Origin: Phaseolus vulgaris
Taxonomy: Eukaryota > Streptophyta > Magnoliopsida > Fabales > Fabaceae
Direction of reading: 5' to 3'
Assembly: GCF_000499845.2 (NCBI RefSeq)
Contig: NC_023759.2
Coordinates: 20,666,716-20,730,715, forward strand
DNA: 64,000 nt
Part shown: positions 47,023 through 58,879 of the stretch, piece after piece
How the letters are laid out: each line of letters opens with the position of its first letter
Position numbering within the stretch: the first letter of the stretch is position 1
The notes under the pieces: model-generated
Seen by the model: only the letters and a program-made list of their open reading frames with translations
The model's database searches: none
Told to the model about the DNA's origin: nothing
Position numbers and translations under genes: made by a program

Positions 47023-50000
47023 TTAACTTAAATAAAACTTGAGGTTGGCTGGTGTACCAACATGTCCTCGGGCGTTGACCAAAGTTAACACTTGGTAGGA
47101 CCCATCAGGGGCGCAGTGAGGTGAGAAGGGGTCGACCAGGCCTCGGGCGTTGACTGGGTTCGGACCAAGGAGTGCTTATAGTTGGGTGGTGCCACCCCCT
47201 GATACCCACGAGTGGGAGTGACCGTGGAGGGGGCGGCACAGTAGGAGGTGGCACGGTAGGGGCGTGGAGGCATCGGGCCTCGGTACCCCGAAAGAGTAAT
47301 AATAGAAGAGAAATGTAGTTTCCAAGCCACACCCCCAGTACCAGCAAGGAGAGATCCAACTCGCGGAGTATCTGTGCATGAGGCGTGGGAACGCAGTAGT
47401 ACGCGCCACCGTTAGAGAACCACTGGGATAGATACGACCCATGAGAGGGCCACGTCCCAAGGGGTAATCTGCATGCATGATACGTGAGGAGGGCAGAGAC
47501 ACTCCCAGGGCGAGTGTCTAGGAGCTGGGGCGCATGAGTTGGCACCCAGGTAGTCACCCCCCGCGCCAGATGCACTTCGAGAAGGGAGACTTACACACTG
47601 GGATTTCCCTAAGTTGGGTTACAGTGTCGTAAGGCCACCCGCGCAGAGGTACACTCAAGTCAGAAGGAGACACGTGGCAGAAACACTGGAAAGGTATAAA
47701 AACTCTCGTTGTCAGCAGACTAAGGTACGTTTTACACGTTTTGAGTCATTTTACGCTTTCACACTGTACGCACGAGTGACTTGAGAACGAGAGAGAATTT
47801 AGTTACGCACCTTCTGATCACGGTGTCTGCGGTGTTCAGATACGGAGGTGCATGGTGTTTTCTGCCAGTACTGACTTGAGCGTCAGAGTGCAAACGGTCG
47901 TGAGGACGCCCTTTTGTCTCTCTGTTTCAGGTATTCACGGCGACGAAGGGTGAAGATTGGAACGAAGACGAAGGAGTCCTTGATACGTAGCTTGAAGCTA
48001 CGTACGAAGAACAATCTGGTCAACCGGTAGGAACAACTGCATTCCAAGTCCGAGGAATGGGGCCTCCCTCCAGGGTCTCAAGTCTATACGCCCCGTTTCC
48101 CAGGACTTCCGTCACCCTAAAGGGGCTAGTCCACTTGGGGGACAACTTGTTCTCCAACTGGTATGGGTGAGCCTTCCGCATTACCAGGTCAGCGACTTGG
48201 AACTGTCGGGGCTTTAACTTGGAACTGTGCTTATGCTCCACCCTTCTCTTTACTGCCTCAGCTTTGATCCTCGCCTCCTCTCTCACCTCGTCCAGTAGAT
48301 CCAGGTTCACCCTTCTCTCTTCATTGGACTCTTCAACCACGAAGCTCTGGAAGCGCGGCGAGCTCTCCTGAATCTATATTGGGATCATCGCGTCCGACCC
48401 GTACACCAAACTGAAAGGTGTCTCTCCAGTGGTGGACTGAGGCGTGGTGCGGTAAGCCCATAGTATTCTAGGATTCTCTTCCGCCCAGGTCCCCTTATCC
48501 TTTTCGAGTCTCCTCTTCAGACCCCTGAGTAGGACTCTGTTGGCGGACTCTACCTGCCCATTCGTCTGAGGATGCTCGACCGATGCGAACACCTGCTTTA
48601 TCCTGACCTTTGTACATAGCTTGCCCAGCTGCTGGCTTGCGAACTGTGTACCATTGTAAGAGACAAGACGCCTTGGCACGCCAAAACGACATACTATATT
48701 CCTCCACACAAAGTGTTGCACCTTATGGGCTATAATCTGTGCTACCGGTTCAACCTCGATCCACTTCGTGAAGTATTCAATGGCCACTACCAAATACTTC
48801 ATCTGCCTTATCGCAAAAGGGAAGGGCACCAGAATGTAGATTCCCCACGTGTGAAAAGGCTACGGGCTGTAAATCGACCTCAGCTCTTCTGGAGGTGCCT
48901 TATGCCAAATGACGTGTTGTTGACACTGCCTACACCGCTGGGCGTGCCTTATGCAATCTTCTCTCATCGTGGGCCAATAATAACCCGCACGGACTACCTT
49001 CGACACCAAAGAGCGTCCTCCTACGTGACTACCGCAAATCCCCTCATGGAGCTCTGCCATTATACGTGTACCCTACTCTCCACCCACACACACCAGGATT
49101 GGGTGAGTGAAACCGTGCCTGAACAACTCCCCATCCAGAAGGGTGTACTTGGCAGAATTTCTCTTTATCTTCTTGTCGTGCTCGGGCTCCAATGGGAGTA
49201 TCCCATAAGCCAGGTAGCGTCTGTAGGGCGTCATCCACGTGTCCCCCTCTTCATAGGATCCCCTTCTCCCATCGAGACCGAATAGGCACTCACACTGGCC
49301 GTCCTCAGCGCTTTCTGAGTCAGCGACCGGTGACTCCTCGCCCTTTTTCTAAACGTACTGATCTGATGGACGCCTACCATGTTATCAGCGACAAACGTCC
49401 GTGGTGTCTTAAGGGTCTCCTGTATCACTGTCCTCTACCTTCCCCCCTTGCCCGAACTGGCCAACTTGGCGAGTAGGTCAGCACGAGCATTATGTTCCCT
49501 CGGGACGTGCACCAGCTCAAACACCGCGAATGCCTTCCTCAGGACTTGTACATACCCCAGGTATGCGACCATCTGTGGGTCCTTGGCTTGATACTCCCTG
49601 GTGACTTGACCCGTAACCAACTGGGAATCACTCTTCACCAGTAGGCTTTGTGCCCCCATCTCCTTGGCCAGGAGCATCCCAACTATGAGGGCTTCGTACT
49701 CCGCCTGGTTGTTGCTTGCCTTGAAAGCAAACCTCAGGGCCTGCTCGATCAACAACCCGTTTGGCCCTTCTAAGATTACACCTGCTCCATTCCCCTACTG
49801 GTTGGAGGACCCATCCACCGAGAGCACCCATCGAAAACTGACCTCCTTCTCTGGCTGCGCACTTCCTGGGAAGAGCTCTACTACAAAATTCGTGTACACC
49901 TGGCCCTTGATGGGGCCTCGGGGCTCATAATGAACATCGAACTCCGAGAGCTCCATGACCTAGCGTACCATTCTCCCTGCTACATCTGGCTTCTGCAACG

Positions 50001-50853
50001 CCTTCTGGATAGGTAGGTCCGTCATTACCACCACCGTGAAACTCTGAAAGTAATGATGAAGCCTCCTGGCCGAGAACACCATGGTTAGGGTCGTCTTCTC
50101 CAGGGCCTGATATCTCACCTTTGGCCCCTGCAGTACTTTGCTTACAAAATATATTGGCCTTTGCGTCTGGTCCTGCTTTTTAACGAGGACTGAGCTGATC
50201 GCTCGCTCCTTCACTGCAAAAATACAATTAGAGCGGCACGCCTAGCTGTGGCTTGCACAACACGGAAGGGGTGACCAAATACTCCTTTAACTTGAGGAAT
50301 GCTTCCTCACACTCTGCGGTCCATACAGACCAGCTGTTTTTTCTCAAACACTGGAAATAAGGGTGACCCTTGTCTCCTCCAGCGGATACAAATCTGGACA
50401 GGGCAGTCATCCGCCCTGTCAGTTGTTGTACCTCCTTTATCGAGGCAGGGCTCCTCATGGCGAGAATCGCCGTCTGGCTTTGCCTCTATCCCACGCTTAG
50501 TGAGTAGGAAACCCAAAAATTTCCCCGCCTCGACCCCAAACACACACTTCTCGGGATTTAACTTCAAGCGGTACTTTGCTATTGTAGCAAATAGCTCTTC
50601 CAGATCAGCTATGTGTTGACCCCTCTCCTGCGAGGTCACCACCATATCATCTACGTAGGCATGGACGTTTCTTCCTAGCATGGGTGCAAGGACCCTGTCC
50701 ATCAGCCTCTGGTATGTGGCTCCCGCATTCTTTAGACTGAATGGCATCACTGTATAACAATAACAGGACGTCTCGGTCATAAACGTTGTTTTACACTCGT
50801 CTCTGGGTGCATCTTGATCTGATTATACCCTGAGAATGCGCCCTCTGGTACTA
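47023..50853 (-). pseudogene. Tat-type pol: reverse transcriptase, RNase H, second RNase H, integrase
   Basis: Minus-strand pieces in order. RT from about 50853: PFSLKNAGATYQRLMD and the catalytic YVDDMVV box, 50780-50307. RNase H: RPIYFVSKVLQGPKVRYQ, 50214-49960. Second RNase H: FKASNNQAEYEALIVGMLLA, KSDSQLV and EHNARADLLAKLAS, 49755-49435. Integrase HHCC finger: GICGSHVGGRSL ... CRQCQQH, 49060-48860. Integrase core: KYLVVAIEYFTKWIEVEPV, VSYNGTQF (aspartate of the D-D-E triad changed to N or Y context) and HPQTNGQVESANR, 48829-48374. C-terminal module: ENKLSPKWTSPFRV, 48340-48036. The last eight codons and TAA lie at 47051-47023, beyond a solo LTR. Multiple shifts; the N-terminal RT and protease are deleted. 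Confidence 0.88.
47053..48035 (+). repeat. Solo LTR inserted into the 3' end of pol
   Basis: 983 bp, TGTACCAACATG...ccggtaggaaca, in the opposite orientation to the host element's own LTRs and related to them (shared gggcgttgacc start, ggtcaacc end, internal gggtgtggctt block). The flanks gctgg (47048-47052) and actgc (48036-48040) are each one change from a common gctgc duplication. No internal region accompanies it, so it is a solo LTR. Confidence 0.8.
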
Positions 50854-50907
50854 CCTTATGTCAAAAAGATCGTAAGAATTAGGTGGGGGAGCGCGGTACG
50901 CGATATA

Positions 50908-51438
50908 CTATTCCCTGAACAACTGTGACAACTGTGCAAACGAAGTCACGTGGCTGTCTGGGAGACTGATGAACCAATCCATTGCTATCCCCACCAACGT
51001 GCTCATGAACAACTTGCACCTCACGACGTCAGAACCGCCAACCAGCATCATCTGCGTGTGAAACGCAGTGAGATGTGCCTCTAGATCTTCCATACTAGTA
51101 AACGTAGCTTTCGGCCCTACGAACGTGGACGGTATCACCGCATCCATGATCGCCTGCGAGAAGGGCATGTGGAACTCTCTGGGAGGTGTAACACATTCTT
51201 GATCCTCTGTTTCACGACTCCCAGCCTGGTTAAGCAACCCGCGACGCAATTCCTCGTTGGTGCGGTGCAACTCCTCATTTCTTGCTTGCGACGCTGCAAG
51301 GTCCAGCTGGATACATTCCTGCTCCGCCTTTGACGCCGCCACCGCCTTCTGGAGGCCCTGCATCATCTCCATCACCTGTTGTAGGGTCAAGCTCTCACTT
51401 CCCACATGCGCCGTAGAACTTTGCCTGGTGTTCCTCAT
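50908..51438 (-). pseudogene. Tat-type gag, N-terminal part
   Basis: 176 codons on the minus strand. First comes a coiled-coil head (LQQVMEMMQGLQKAVAASKA), then the retrotransposon gag domain start (MPFSQAIMDAVIPSTFVGPK, LTAFHTQMMLVGG, VGIAMDWFISLPDSHVTSFA). The frame stops at the edge of an internal deletion whose other side is mid-RT (about 50853). The zinc knuckle and protease are therefore missing. Confidence 0.85.
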
Positions 51439-51444
51439 TCTTGG

Positions 51445-51560
51445 ATGTTTCTTGACGAATCTTGAACTGTTTTAACGAAACTTCAAACTTTCTTGGTGAA
51501 TCTTGAACTTTTTTCGATGAATCTTGAACTTTCTTGATGAATCTTGAAATTTCTTGCGGT
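51445..51560 (-). repeat. Short tandem repeats in the gag leader
   Basis: Four to five units of about 25 bp around gaatcttgaactttcttga between the primer site and gag. Confidence 0.75.
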
Positions 51561-51580
51561 TGGGACAAATGTTTTAGATC

Positions 51581-51602
51581 GTATCCCACGGTGGGCGCCA
51601 AA
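51581..51602 (-). other. Primer-binding site of the Tat element
   Basis: On the minus strand TGGCGCCCACCGTGGG follows the 5' LTR end by two bases. This sequence is common in Tat elements and is usually assigned to tRNA-Arg; the tRNA identity is from memory, not checked. Confidence 0.75.
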
Positions 51603-52523
51603 TGTTCCCGTCGGTTGACCTAACGTCTTCGTGCGTTTTTGTTGACTTCACTTGCAAGAACCTTTCGCTCCAACGTTCCCTTCCTCCGGTAGAATCACCT
51701 GAAAACAGAGAAACAAAGGGCACCCTCGCGGCCGTTTGCACTCCGACGGTCAAGTCAGTATCTCGGAAAATGAACGTCAAACTATCACTCTGAGATCACT
51801 GTGTGTTCCCTCTCACTATGTTCACTCTCGGAAATGCGTTACTTGCACTTACGAAAGCGTAGAGTGTTTCTGTAAAATGTCAAAACGTACCTTAGTTATG
51901 TCTGTTGTCAACCTTATATACCTTTGGTGTTATTGCCCTCCTGTTTAGCTGTGACTTAAGCGTTCTGTAGGCGCGTCTTAGCGACACTAACGCCCAAACT
52001 TAGGGTCGTCCAGTGTGTAAGATTTCCCTGTCGTAGTGCAACTGGAACGGGATGACTGCTTGGGTGCCAACTCATGCACCTAACCTCCGAGTCATCCGCC
52101 CTGGGAGTCACATGCCTTCCTCACGTGCCATGCATGCAGATCACCCTCTGGGACGTGACCCTCCCTCGGGTCGTCTCGGTCCCAGTGGCTCTTTGACGAT
52201 GGTGCGTACTACCGCGTCCCTACACCTCATGCACGAATCCCTCGTGAGTTGGGTCTCTCCCTACTGGTAACTGGGGGTGTGGCTTGAAAACCACATTTCT
52301 TTGTCTATCTTTACTATTGAGGTGTCGAGGCCCGAGGCCTCCACGCCCTGCCACCGTGCTGCCCCCTCCACGGTCGCCCTCACCCGCGAACCTGTGAGCC
52401 TAAGGGAACACTTTCCCGGCCTGTTGTACTTTCTGTGAGTTCCAACTTCGGAGCCCCATCATGTTGACTTTGGTCAACGCCCGAGGCCGGTCAACGCCCC
52501 CGTCCGGTCAACGCCCGAGGGTT
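51603..52523 (-). repeat. 5' LTR of the Tat element (921 bp)
   Basis: Bounded by the primer site on one side and the tatgt duplication on the other. The plus-strand view begins tgttcccgtcggttgacc and ends ggacgttaca. It has several copies of ggtcaacgcccgagg near 52468-52510. Confidence 0.88.
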
Positions 52524-53803
52524 GGACGTTACATATGTAATCAACCTTCATTCACCAATTATCATTCAACAAAGTTTCTTTCACAAATTGTGCACTATCG
52601 ACATTATCCTCTTTGTAAGAAGACCATTCATTACTAATAACCATCTCTTGGAGCCCTTTCTTCAAACTTCTAAACCTTTTTAGCATGACTATGGTTGAAG
52701 CAAATCTTGTTGAAGCAAAAAAAAGCTATTTCAATGAGTTGAAGTTATTGAACATTGATAATCTCATAGAGTGCCCCATAATAAAGGTTTTAATAAAGGT
52801 TGCATCATCAACAATTTGTGAGATCCAAGAACATTGTTGATAAGTATCATTATTTTTTTCGGTATTTTTTGTTGCACATATATTTTTCAATGCAAGATTC
52901 AAGGTGTGCACTACACAAGGAGTCCAGTAGATTGAAGGAAATTCTAATTATATGAGCATACCTGTTGCCTTACATAGAGATGCATTATCAGTTATAATTT
53001 GTACCACATTTTTTTGCCCAACCTCCATAATTGCATCTCTCATGTGTTTAGCAATAAAATCTTTGTCCTTTATTTCACCAGACCCATCTACTGACTTCAA
53101 AAACATTGGTCCAATCTTAGTGATAACCATAAAATTTATAAGTGGCCTTCTTTGAGGATCACTCCACCCATCACTAACAATGGTTACACCTTTCTGATTC
53201 CATGAGTTTCTTATAGGTTGCAGAAGGTTTTCTACGTGCCTTCTTTCCTTTGAAAGTAAATGACCTCTCAGTTTATTATATTTTGGCGGTACATACCCAC
53301 TAAGATTAGAAGTATTAGCTACAAAAGAAAAGGCACTCCTATAATAAAGACTTCTTGCTAAATGAAATGGTAGTCCTGAAGAATAAAATATCCTCGCAAC
53401 TTCACAATCAAAAGTATCTTCGCTTGAATATTGAAAGCAGCTTGTAAATAACCTTTCAGTTTTAGGTTAAGATCATTGTTGGTCTGCTTTCCTTCATCAT
53501 ATACATGTGGCAAATGAACCTTATTCTTTTTTTAATATTCTATTTTCAATATGCTTCATTGTCTAATTTCTTGAACTCAACCAGTTTTGACGGGGTCACA
53601 TTTGCACAAATTATAACTCCTCCCCCTGTATTTCTTAACAAATGAGCTCTTACTCGAGTGTAAGATCCATTAAATGAAAAATCACACAAGCTACACTTGA
53701 TCATATTATTTCCACCACCAGGAGTTTTCCTTAACTTTGAAACATATCTCCACAAAGGTTTTGTTTCATCTTCTTGTTCGGTAGTTTGATTGGGTATATT
53801 CAT
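52524..53803 (-). pseudogene. hAT transposase, N-terminal and central part
   Basis: 53803-53546 is a BED zinc finger: PLWRYVSKLRK, then CSLCDFSFNGSYTRVRAHL. 53130-52948 is the DUF659-type core (FLKSVDGSGEIKDKDFI, QIITDNASLCKATG). 52911-52726 holds the next conserved block (MHTLNLALKNICATK, WISQIVDDATFI). Stops and shifts separate them. The order N-terminus at right, C-terminus at 42391 shows one gene interrupted by the retrotransposon. Confidence 0.85.
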
Positions 53804-55179
53804 CTTAATTTCCTATAATAAAATAAATTAAATATAAAAGATTTACTTACATATAAAAATCAAATAAATTCATTTAATAGAAATCAAATAAATTCATTTA
53901 ATAGAAATCAAATTATAAATATAAAAAATAAAATATGTAAGAAATTAAAGATGAATTATAATATATTTTATTTTTAAAAAATATATTCAATTATTATGTT
54001 ATTTATTTAAGGTTATTTTATATTTTTTGTTTTAATATAATTATTAGAAAATAAATTATCTTCAATATTTAATATTTTTAGGTTAAAAGTTTAATTTACC
54101 TTTATAAAATATTATTTTTTAATAAAAATTTAAGTGAATATTTAAAATATAAAAAAATTATTTCATGTTAGTAATTTAAAAATAAAATAAAATATTTAAA
54201 TTATATAAGAATACATAATATTGTATAATTATATTTAAATTATTTGAAAATATTAAAAATTAAATAAAATAAATAAATTAAAAATTACTGTATCTTTATT
54301 CAGAATTACAATGATATATTTATATAATAAATTATATTTAAATTATTTGAAAATATTAAAACTTAAATTCAAAATTACTGTATTTTTATTCAGATCTACA
54401 ATGCTGATTAAAATATTGAATAAAAAATAATCCTAATAAATATAATTATATATAAATTATTTGAAAATATTAAAAATTTAATAAAAAAATTAAATTCAAA
54501 TTAATATTGTATTGTATGTAAATTATATGAAAGAGTATACCTGTCTCTGTAACAATAGTGTAACAATGATAGGTATGCATTTTAATGGCAATGAAAAAAA
54601 GTTTAAGAATTTTAACATGGAATCCAAAGGGATTTATTGAATGGACAATTGGGCAGTGTGAAAGTGATATTATAATATTAAAACTAAGGATAATTACTTT
54701 CCTCTCTCCACCAGGTTCTCTTTTTTCTTATTTTTCTTTCTTTCTTCTTTTTCCTTTCTTCTTCTGGAAGGCTCACCACTTTACGCCTTCTATTTGAGTT
54801 CAACGATGCTCTGTTATTCGTTCTAACTCATATTTATAGAGTTTATTTTTCAAATTATAATTTTTTTAAGGAAAAAAATTTATTTATTATTAATTTCCTT
54901 TTTTATTTTTGGATTTTTTAAAGATTTTTATATATTTTTTTTATTTAAATGATTGGTTTAAGATTTTATGATTTTATTTGAGATTTTAGTTAAGATTCTC
55001 TATGAAATAAGGGTTTAAAGAGTGGACCGCGTCTCCTCCGCCATGTTCTGGAGAAAAGTCGTATTTGACCCATACAGCTGCGTCCAACACCGCGTCGTGC
55101 ATGCACCCGCCGTATATCCACGTCGACGGCGTATCGAAAGCGCAAACAGCTCGGTTTTGGGCGTATCCGAGCTTCACAG
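53804..55179. other. Non-coding 5' part and right terminus of the hAT element
   Basis: Extremely AT-rich to about 54540 and moderately so after. The last 160 bases (55020-55179) are GC-richer and contain gtcgacgg, gcgtatcg and gcgtatccg words resembling the terminal repeats of the other end. No coding frame is credible. Confidence 0.55.
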
Positions 55180-55188
55180 CTTAAGACT

Positions 55189-57251
55189 ATATATATATAT
55201 ATTATAAATATCTTACTCCTTAATTAATGTTTTATCTATAATGTTATATTTTGGTTCTTAAATTGTTATTTTTTTTTAAAAAAAAGTTAGAATATATTAA
55301 GGTTTAAAAGTTCTCTATGTCAGCGTAGTTCTTTCTTCTATGTCATAATTATTATTACCTTCCCTTTTGCATGTGTTCTTTTTAACCTCATTGCAATCTC
55401 ATCTATTTCTTAATTGATATGTCAATTCCCCGGATATAAAAAACATTCCATACTAAAAATAAGTGAAAGTTATAAACTCTTTACGTATAAGATTGAGTTA
55501 GATTTAAATTCACTTCTTAATATGATATAATGATATAAGAGTAATATAAAATTTATCCTAATGAAGGATCACACCACCCAAGTTTATCCTAATGAAGGAT
55601 CACACCATCCGCTATTGAACCAACCACAAATTTGTAGACTCATGCACGAATTGGAAAACCTCTCATAAAAAAAATTTGTTGAAGATTCAAAATTGACTCA
55701 GATAAACATATAAATTACTATGAATTTTATTTCATAAGTCAGTTTGAAGTTCAATTCTTAATAACTCAACTTGTTAACTTATTTCTACTTGTTTTTGTAC
55801 TTCATGAGCTTGCAAATATGAAGAATTGACGATCCCATCAATGTGATCCTTAATATTTGATTGAGCAACTTAAAAACATAAGCCACAAAATTATTTGAAT
55901 AAGTATAAATACAAGCAAGTGTAGGGAGTTTTTTTAGGAATTCAAGTAAAACTAAGCGTCTCATTTCCCTCTCATTTCCGTCTAACTCCTACCGCACTCC
56001 ACTGGAACCCCACTGCATATTCCGTCCCTTTATTTCGATTCAAGGCAAGGTGAACACAAATCAAGGTTAGGTTTCTTCTCCATTCTCCATTTTCACTAAC
56101 TCTGGTTTGAGTACTGATTTCGGTGCGGATGTGGTAAGGAGATTGAAATTCAATTGTGTTTTTTATTTCTTCCATTTTAGTTTTCGATTTAGAAATTTAT
56201 TGGTCCTGTGTTTTTGCTATTGTTACTGTGCATCGCAAGCTTCGACAAATTTCGAATCGGTATTTGCATTCATGAATCGGTGACACGAGATTGATCGGAG
56301 AACGGTGAAATTCAAGTGACGCACTTTTTGGAGCAGAATCGTTGGCAGTAACACACTTTTCCGGTGATTTTCTGCTGGCTGTTTCAGTGCTGATTTATGA
56401 AAGTTTGGTGCAGAATTTTTATTTTTTCCAGCAGTGGAAATCTGAAATTGGTTTTGGTGCAGTGTAAATTGGCAGCTACTGGTGTAATTAGCATTTTGCA
56501 GTATTTGTTGGTTGATTGGAATTGGAGGGATTGAATTTATTTTGAGCAAATCGAAACGGTGCTTTGGCTGGAACGCATCTCACTGGTAAAATTGAATTTG
56601 GTTGATTTGGTGTTAGACTTAAATTGGTGAAGTTATGGTGGTAAAATAAAATTAGCACTGCAGAATTGAAATTAATTAAAACATTATTTGTAAATATTTT
56701 TTTGTGTAAATCATACACGCGTGTAGCTGAGTAAGTATTATTCTGAATCTGTGATTTGATTTGAAGCATTTGGTGGAATGATTGAGTTGTTTTGTGATCG
56801 TTTAAAATTGGTTTGAAGCAGCTAAAGTGTGGATTAGTTAGAGTGTTAAGTGTATGTTTTTTTCCTGTTAATGATGTCAAAGAAACTTTTCTCTTTTTTG
56901 TTAATCTGACAATTTCTTTGCGTGCCATTAATTTTCTTTGCTTGTATGTTTTCTCTCACGTAACACACTTTTATATAAATGAGTCCCGATATTTGAACAA
57001 CCTAAATTTGTTGCTCCAGCATACAAAGACTGATGTGGCAAAGAAAATAATATTTTACTTGTGTTGTGGGGTCCAGTTAAAATTTAAGAAAAGAGGACAT
57101 TTGAGTGTCTTTGGTGACATTATGAAATTAGGTTAGACATTGGGGTTGCACCTCTCAGTTTCCGTTTATGCTCTTCTCCTCCACATCCTCTTTCACCTTC
57201 TCCTCAAGCATTCTCTTCGAACGTTGATGGTGGTAGTGGTGGGTGCGCCTC
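55189..57251. other. Non-coding region with a leader-like segment
   Basis: AT-rich to about 55950; a 26-bp direct repeat (aatgaaggatcacaccacc) occurs at about 55560 and 55590. At 55950-56600 the sequence becomes less AT-rich and looks like a plant gene leader (CT-rich start, then caaatcaag|gttaggttt as a donor-like site), but no coding exon follows. The frames at 56223-56549 and 56488-56928 are not convincing. Confidence 0.35.
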
Positions 57252-57474
57252 TTTTCACGGTGGTTGGTCGTCGTGGTGGGTGGGGCTGTTTTGACGATGG
57301 TTGGTCGTGGTGGTAGGTGCGCGTGTTTTCACAATGGTTGGTCGTCGTAGTGCGTGCGGCTATTTTGACGGTGGTTGGTCATGGTGGTGGGTGCAACTGT
57401 TTTGACGGTGGTTTGTCGTGGTGGTGGGTGCGACTGTTTTGACGGTGGTTGGGTGGTGCTATTGGTGATCAAAT
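57252..57474 (+). repeat. 37-bp minisatellite, six copies
   Basis: Units starting ttttgacggtggttggtcgt lie at 57252, 57289, 57326, 57363, 57400 and 57437, exactly 37 bp apart. As 37 is not a multiple of three, the array is non-coding. Confidence 0.93.
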
Positions 57475-57876
57475 GTTACATTTTGTCTGTGTTTAGTATT
57501 TGCTTATTTTTCTGGAGTATGATGATTTTTTGTAGAATATACTGTTAAACCGTATATATTTTGGTGTCCTTAGTTTATGTAAATATGCATGGTTTTTTAG
57601 AATTTTTTTTCTCCCAAAAATGCCTTTTTTGAAGCTATGATATTGTGAAGAAAAATGATGTTGGTATGAGTTGTCCAAATATCGAGACTCTATTGTGAAT
57701 TCAGTCACGGTTGAATATATAGACAAAGAGAGAGAGGTCATTATATACTGAAATTGTATATAGTTAATCCTTGTATGAGTATCTATTACATATATGTATC
57801 TTGGTGTGTAAATAATGCATAGTCTTGCTTTGGATAGATAATCATGTGAGTGATTATTGCATATATGTGCCTTAAT

Positions 57877-58625
57877 GTATAAAAAATGCGGAATGATTCT
57901 TTGGAATTTGTTAATCCTGTGAGTGATTATTGCATACATGTGTTTTGGTATGTAAATAATGCAAAGTCTTTCTTTGGAATGTTAGGTTGATGAGGAACCA
58001 AATTTTTTAAGGCAGTTGTTTAATCTCGATGGTTGAAATTGTATGTTCCTAATTTATTCACAACTATTACTTTAGAAATGAAAATATGATTCTGTGAAGT
58101 TATCTCTGCATATTTTAATTTGAGAAGAACCCACTTCCATTATAGTACACAAATAAACTAGTTCATTAGTTGAAAGTTATGGTAAGAAAACCTTATTTTT
58201 GTTTTCTATGAAGATTAAATATATCAGAACATATTATAATCAAACACAATGGTATAAAAAATGCAGAATGATTCTTTGGAATTTGTTAATCATGTGAGTG
58301 ATTATTGCATATATGTGTTTTGGTATGTAAATAATGCAAAGTCTTTCTTTCGAATGTTAGGTTGATGAGGAACCAAAATTTTTAAGGCAATTGTTTAATC
58401 TCGATGGTTGAAATTGTATGTTCCTAATTTATTCACTGTTGTTACTTTAGAAATGAAAATGATTCTGTGAAGTTATCTCTGCATATTTTAATATGAGAAG
58501 AACCCACTTCCATTATAGAAAGTACATAAACAAGTTCAGTAGTTGAAAGTTATGGTAAGAAAACCTTATTTTTGTTCTCTATGCAGATTAAATATATCAG
58601 AACATATTACAATCAAACACAAGGG
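57877..58625 (+). repeat. 375-bp tandem duplication
   Basis: Copy one starts at 57877 and copy two at 58252 (gtataaaaaatgc, then gaatgattctttggaatttg). Long stretches are identical, ending at caaacaca near 58620. Confidence 0.92.
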
Positions 58626-58879
58626 TAGCCAAGAGTTTGCTATTACTGGGAAATAATCAAGAGACAAAAACTATCCAATTCATGTTTTCCTCAACAAACT
58701 GTTTTGTGATAAATTGTGCCACTATACTATGTAACTCGTGATCCATGAACCACATTACAATAGTATTCCATTAGTAGCAAAATGCCAAATAATTCTGAAA
58801 TTTTAATAAGATATCGTTACTGCCTATGCAGAATGAAGATTATATTAAGTTAAATTATTAAATTTAGATGTGAAAATGG

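Larger units (their letters stand above)
43258..52523 (-). mobile_element. Ty3/gypsy Tat-type LTR retrotransposon with antisense ORF
   Basis: The insertion carries the perfect duplication tatgt (43253-43257 and 52524-52528). Order on the minus strand: 5' LTR (52523-51603), primer site (51602-51581), gag (51438 down), pol with reverse transcriptase, RNase H, a second RNase H and integrase (about 50850-47023), tandem repeats, an ORF on the opposite strand, polypurine tract and a very short 3' LTR (43364-43258). The second RNase H before integrase and the antisense ORF are features of the Tat lineage. An internal deletion removed gag's end, protease and the start of RT. A solo LTR interrupts the pol end. 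It is much more GC-rich than its surroundings. Confidence 0.88.
42137..55179 (-). mobile_element. hAT DNA transposon split by a retrotransposon
   Basis: The termini ttatgaagctc (42137) and gagcttcacag (55179) are imperfect inverted repeats, each followed inward by a ggatacg-type motif; the left end carries a run of ggatacgggtacag-like repeats. The flanks carry the same direct repeat cttaagact (42129-42137 and 55180-55188), consistent with an 8-bp hAT target duplication; one shared base makes the exact edge uncertain. The transposase pseudogene runs on the minus strand on both sides of the inserted 43258-52523 element. Without that insertion the hAT element is about 3.8 kb. Confidence 0.85.

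Noticed and set aside
48713..49930. Long plus-strand frames opposite the integrase and RNase H region
   Set aside because: Shadows of the GC-rich minus-strand pol, which has clear catalytic motifs.
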